From Betaproteobacteria bacterium (GTDB lineage: Bacteria; Pseudomonadota; Gammaproteobacteria; Burkholderiales; SG8-39): 6,173 nucleotides of DNA. The DNA lies in the NCBI GenBank assembly GCA_947467405.1, contig CANIIN010000176.1, positions 1-6,173 of the forward strand. Direction: 5' to 3'. The translations under genes and the position numbers were made by a program. Below are positions 5,917-6,173 of the stretch, piece after piece. Below the pieces are notes generated by a model. That model worked only from the letters and a program-made list of their open reading frames with translations, was not told the DNA's origin and searched no databases. Every line of letters starts with the position of its first letter. Positions within the stretch are counted from its first letter, which is position 1.

Positions 5917-5931
5917 TTCCATCTGTCGGAA
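5917..5931. promoter_or_regulatory. Candidate operator 3 (TTYC-N7-GRAA dyad)
   Basis: TTCC-ATCTGTC-GGAA, extendable by one base on each side to the perfect arms ATTCC/GGAAT. It starts 12 bases downstream of the EthD -10 element, centred near +13, almost the same placement as operator 1 relative to the SDR promoter. Confidence 0.4.
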
Positions 5932-5943
5932 TGCATTTCAATA

Positions 5944-5972
5944 ATCATAACCATGCCCCTCTACAGGGTCAA
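5944..5972 (-). promoter_or_regulatory. Sigma70-like promoter of the EthD gene
   Basis: On the minus strand, -35 TTGACC (5972-5967, five of six consensus bases), an ideal 17-base spacer and -10 TATGAT (5949-5944, five of six). This is the best promoter match in the window. The start would be near 5937, giving a leader of about 130 bases. Confidence 0.6.
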
Positions 5973-6173
5973 TCAATCCTCTCACGAACGGCCTGTGCGA
6001 ATGATTCAGCGCGGGTCCCCTGGACTGCTGGACGATTTTTCGATTGGATCCGCCCTACATCAACCGGCCCCGCTCAGGTAAGCTTGCGAACCTGGAGCAT
6101 GCGCTGGCGATTCACGCGAAGTCGTGGCATCGATCGCGACACATCCTTCCGCAGCGCTGCCTTTCGTTGCAAC

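Larger units (their letters stand above)
5807..6173. other. Non-coding leader and promoter region, then a right edge without a supportable gene
   Basis: The left part (5807-5972) holds the EthD leader, a candidate operator and a promoter. From 5973 to 6173 I find no open frame with a ribosome binding site and recognisable product. An 84-codon frame at 5827-6081 on the plus strand lacks both. The last 110 bases are open in some frames and might be the edge of a neighbouring gene, but nothing identifies it. Confidence 0.5.

Noticed and set aside
6034..6044. 11-base GATTTTTCGAT also found at 2794-2804 after the terminator stem
   Set aside because: The copy at 6034 lacks a convincing stem before it (only GTCC/GGAC), so it is not supported as a terminator and is probably chance.
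5827..6081. 84-codon open frame on the plus strand
   Set aside because: It has no ribosome binding site and low-complexity, non-family sequence, and it runs through the EthD promoter and candidate operator.
6060..6173. Possible edge of a further gene (open minus-strand frames ending near 6070)
   Set aside because: The reading is under 40 codons in any frame, with no motif and no start signal, so no call is justified.

Overview
The window looks like part of a GC-rich betaproteobacterial chromosome, most likely Burkholderiales (Alcaligenaceae or Comamonadaceae type). The main reason is three separate Bug/TctC-family periplasmic binding proteins in 6 kb, a family greatly expanded in that order, next to small catabolic enzymes. 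The species cannot be named from the sequence.

Layout, left to right. (1) A leftward two-gene operon: a short-chain dehydrogenase/reductase with the fold and exact length of 3-hydroxybutyrate dehydrogenase (1543-761), then a tandem-repeat carboxymuconolactone decarboxylase-like protein (696 to beyond the left edge). (2) Divergent from it, a Bug binding protein (1751-2731) closed by a strong intrinsic terminator (2769-2800). (3) A second, leftward Bug gene (3826-2840) convergent on the first. (4) A third, rightward Bug gene (4061-5029), divergent from the second and its closer paralogue. (5) A leftward gene for a double EthD-domain protein (5806-5099) with a good sigma70-like promoter (5944-5972). 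(6) About 200 bases at the right edge with no gene I can support.

Taken together it resembles a catabolic accessory locus: secreted binding proteins that would capture an organic acid or related solute, plus cytoplasmic enzymes (SDR, CMD-like, EthD-like) of the sort found in ring or side-chain degradation. No TctA/TctB membrane partner is present and the substrate is unknown.

The most interesting observation is a 15-bp dyad, TTYC-N7-GRAA, that by hand scan occurs three times in the window, once in each of the three promoter-bearing intergenic regions (1626-1640, 3931-3945, 5917-5931). It satisfies the T-N11-A rule of LysR-type regulators. It lies about 68-69 bases upstream of the predicted starts of all three Bug genes, and just downstream of the predicted starts of the SDR operon and the EthD gene. 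This suggests that one regulator, not encoded here, controls the whole set. A second point is that the SDR keeps the catalytic residues of 3-hydroxybutyrate dehydrogenase but has lost nearly all of that enzyme's substrate-binding residues, so the obvious annotation is probably wrong.
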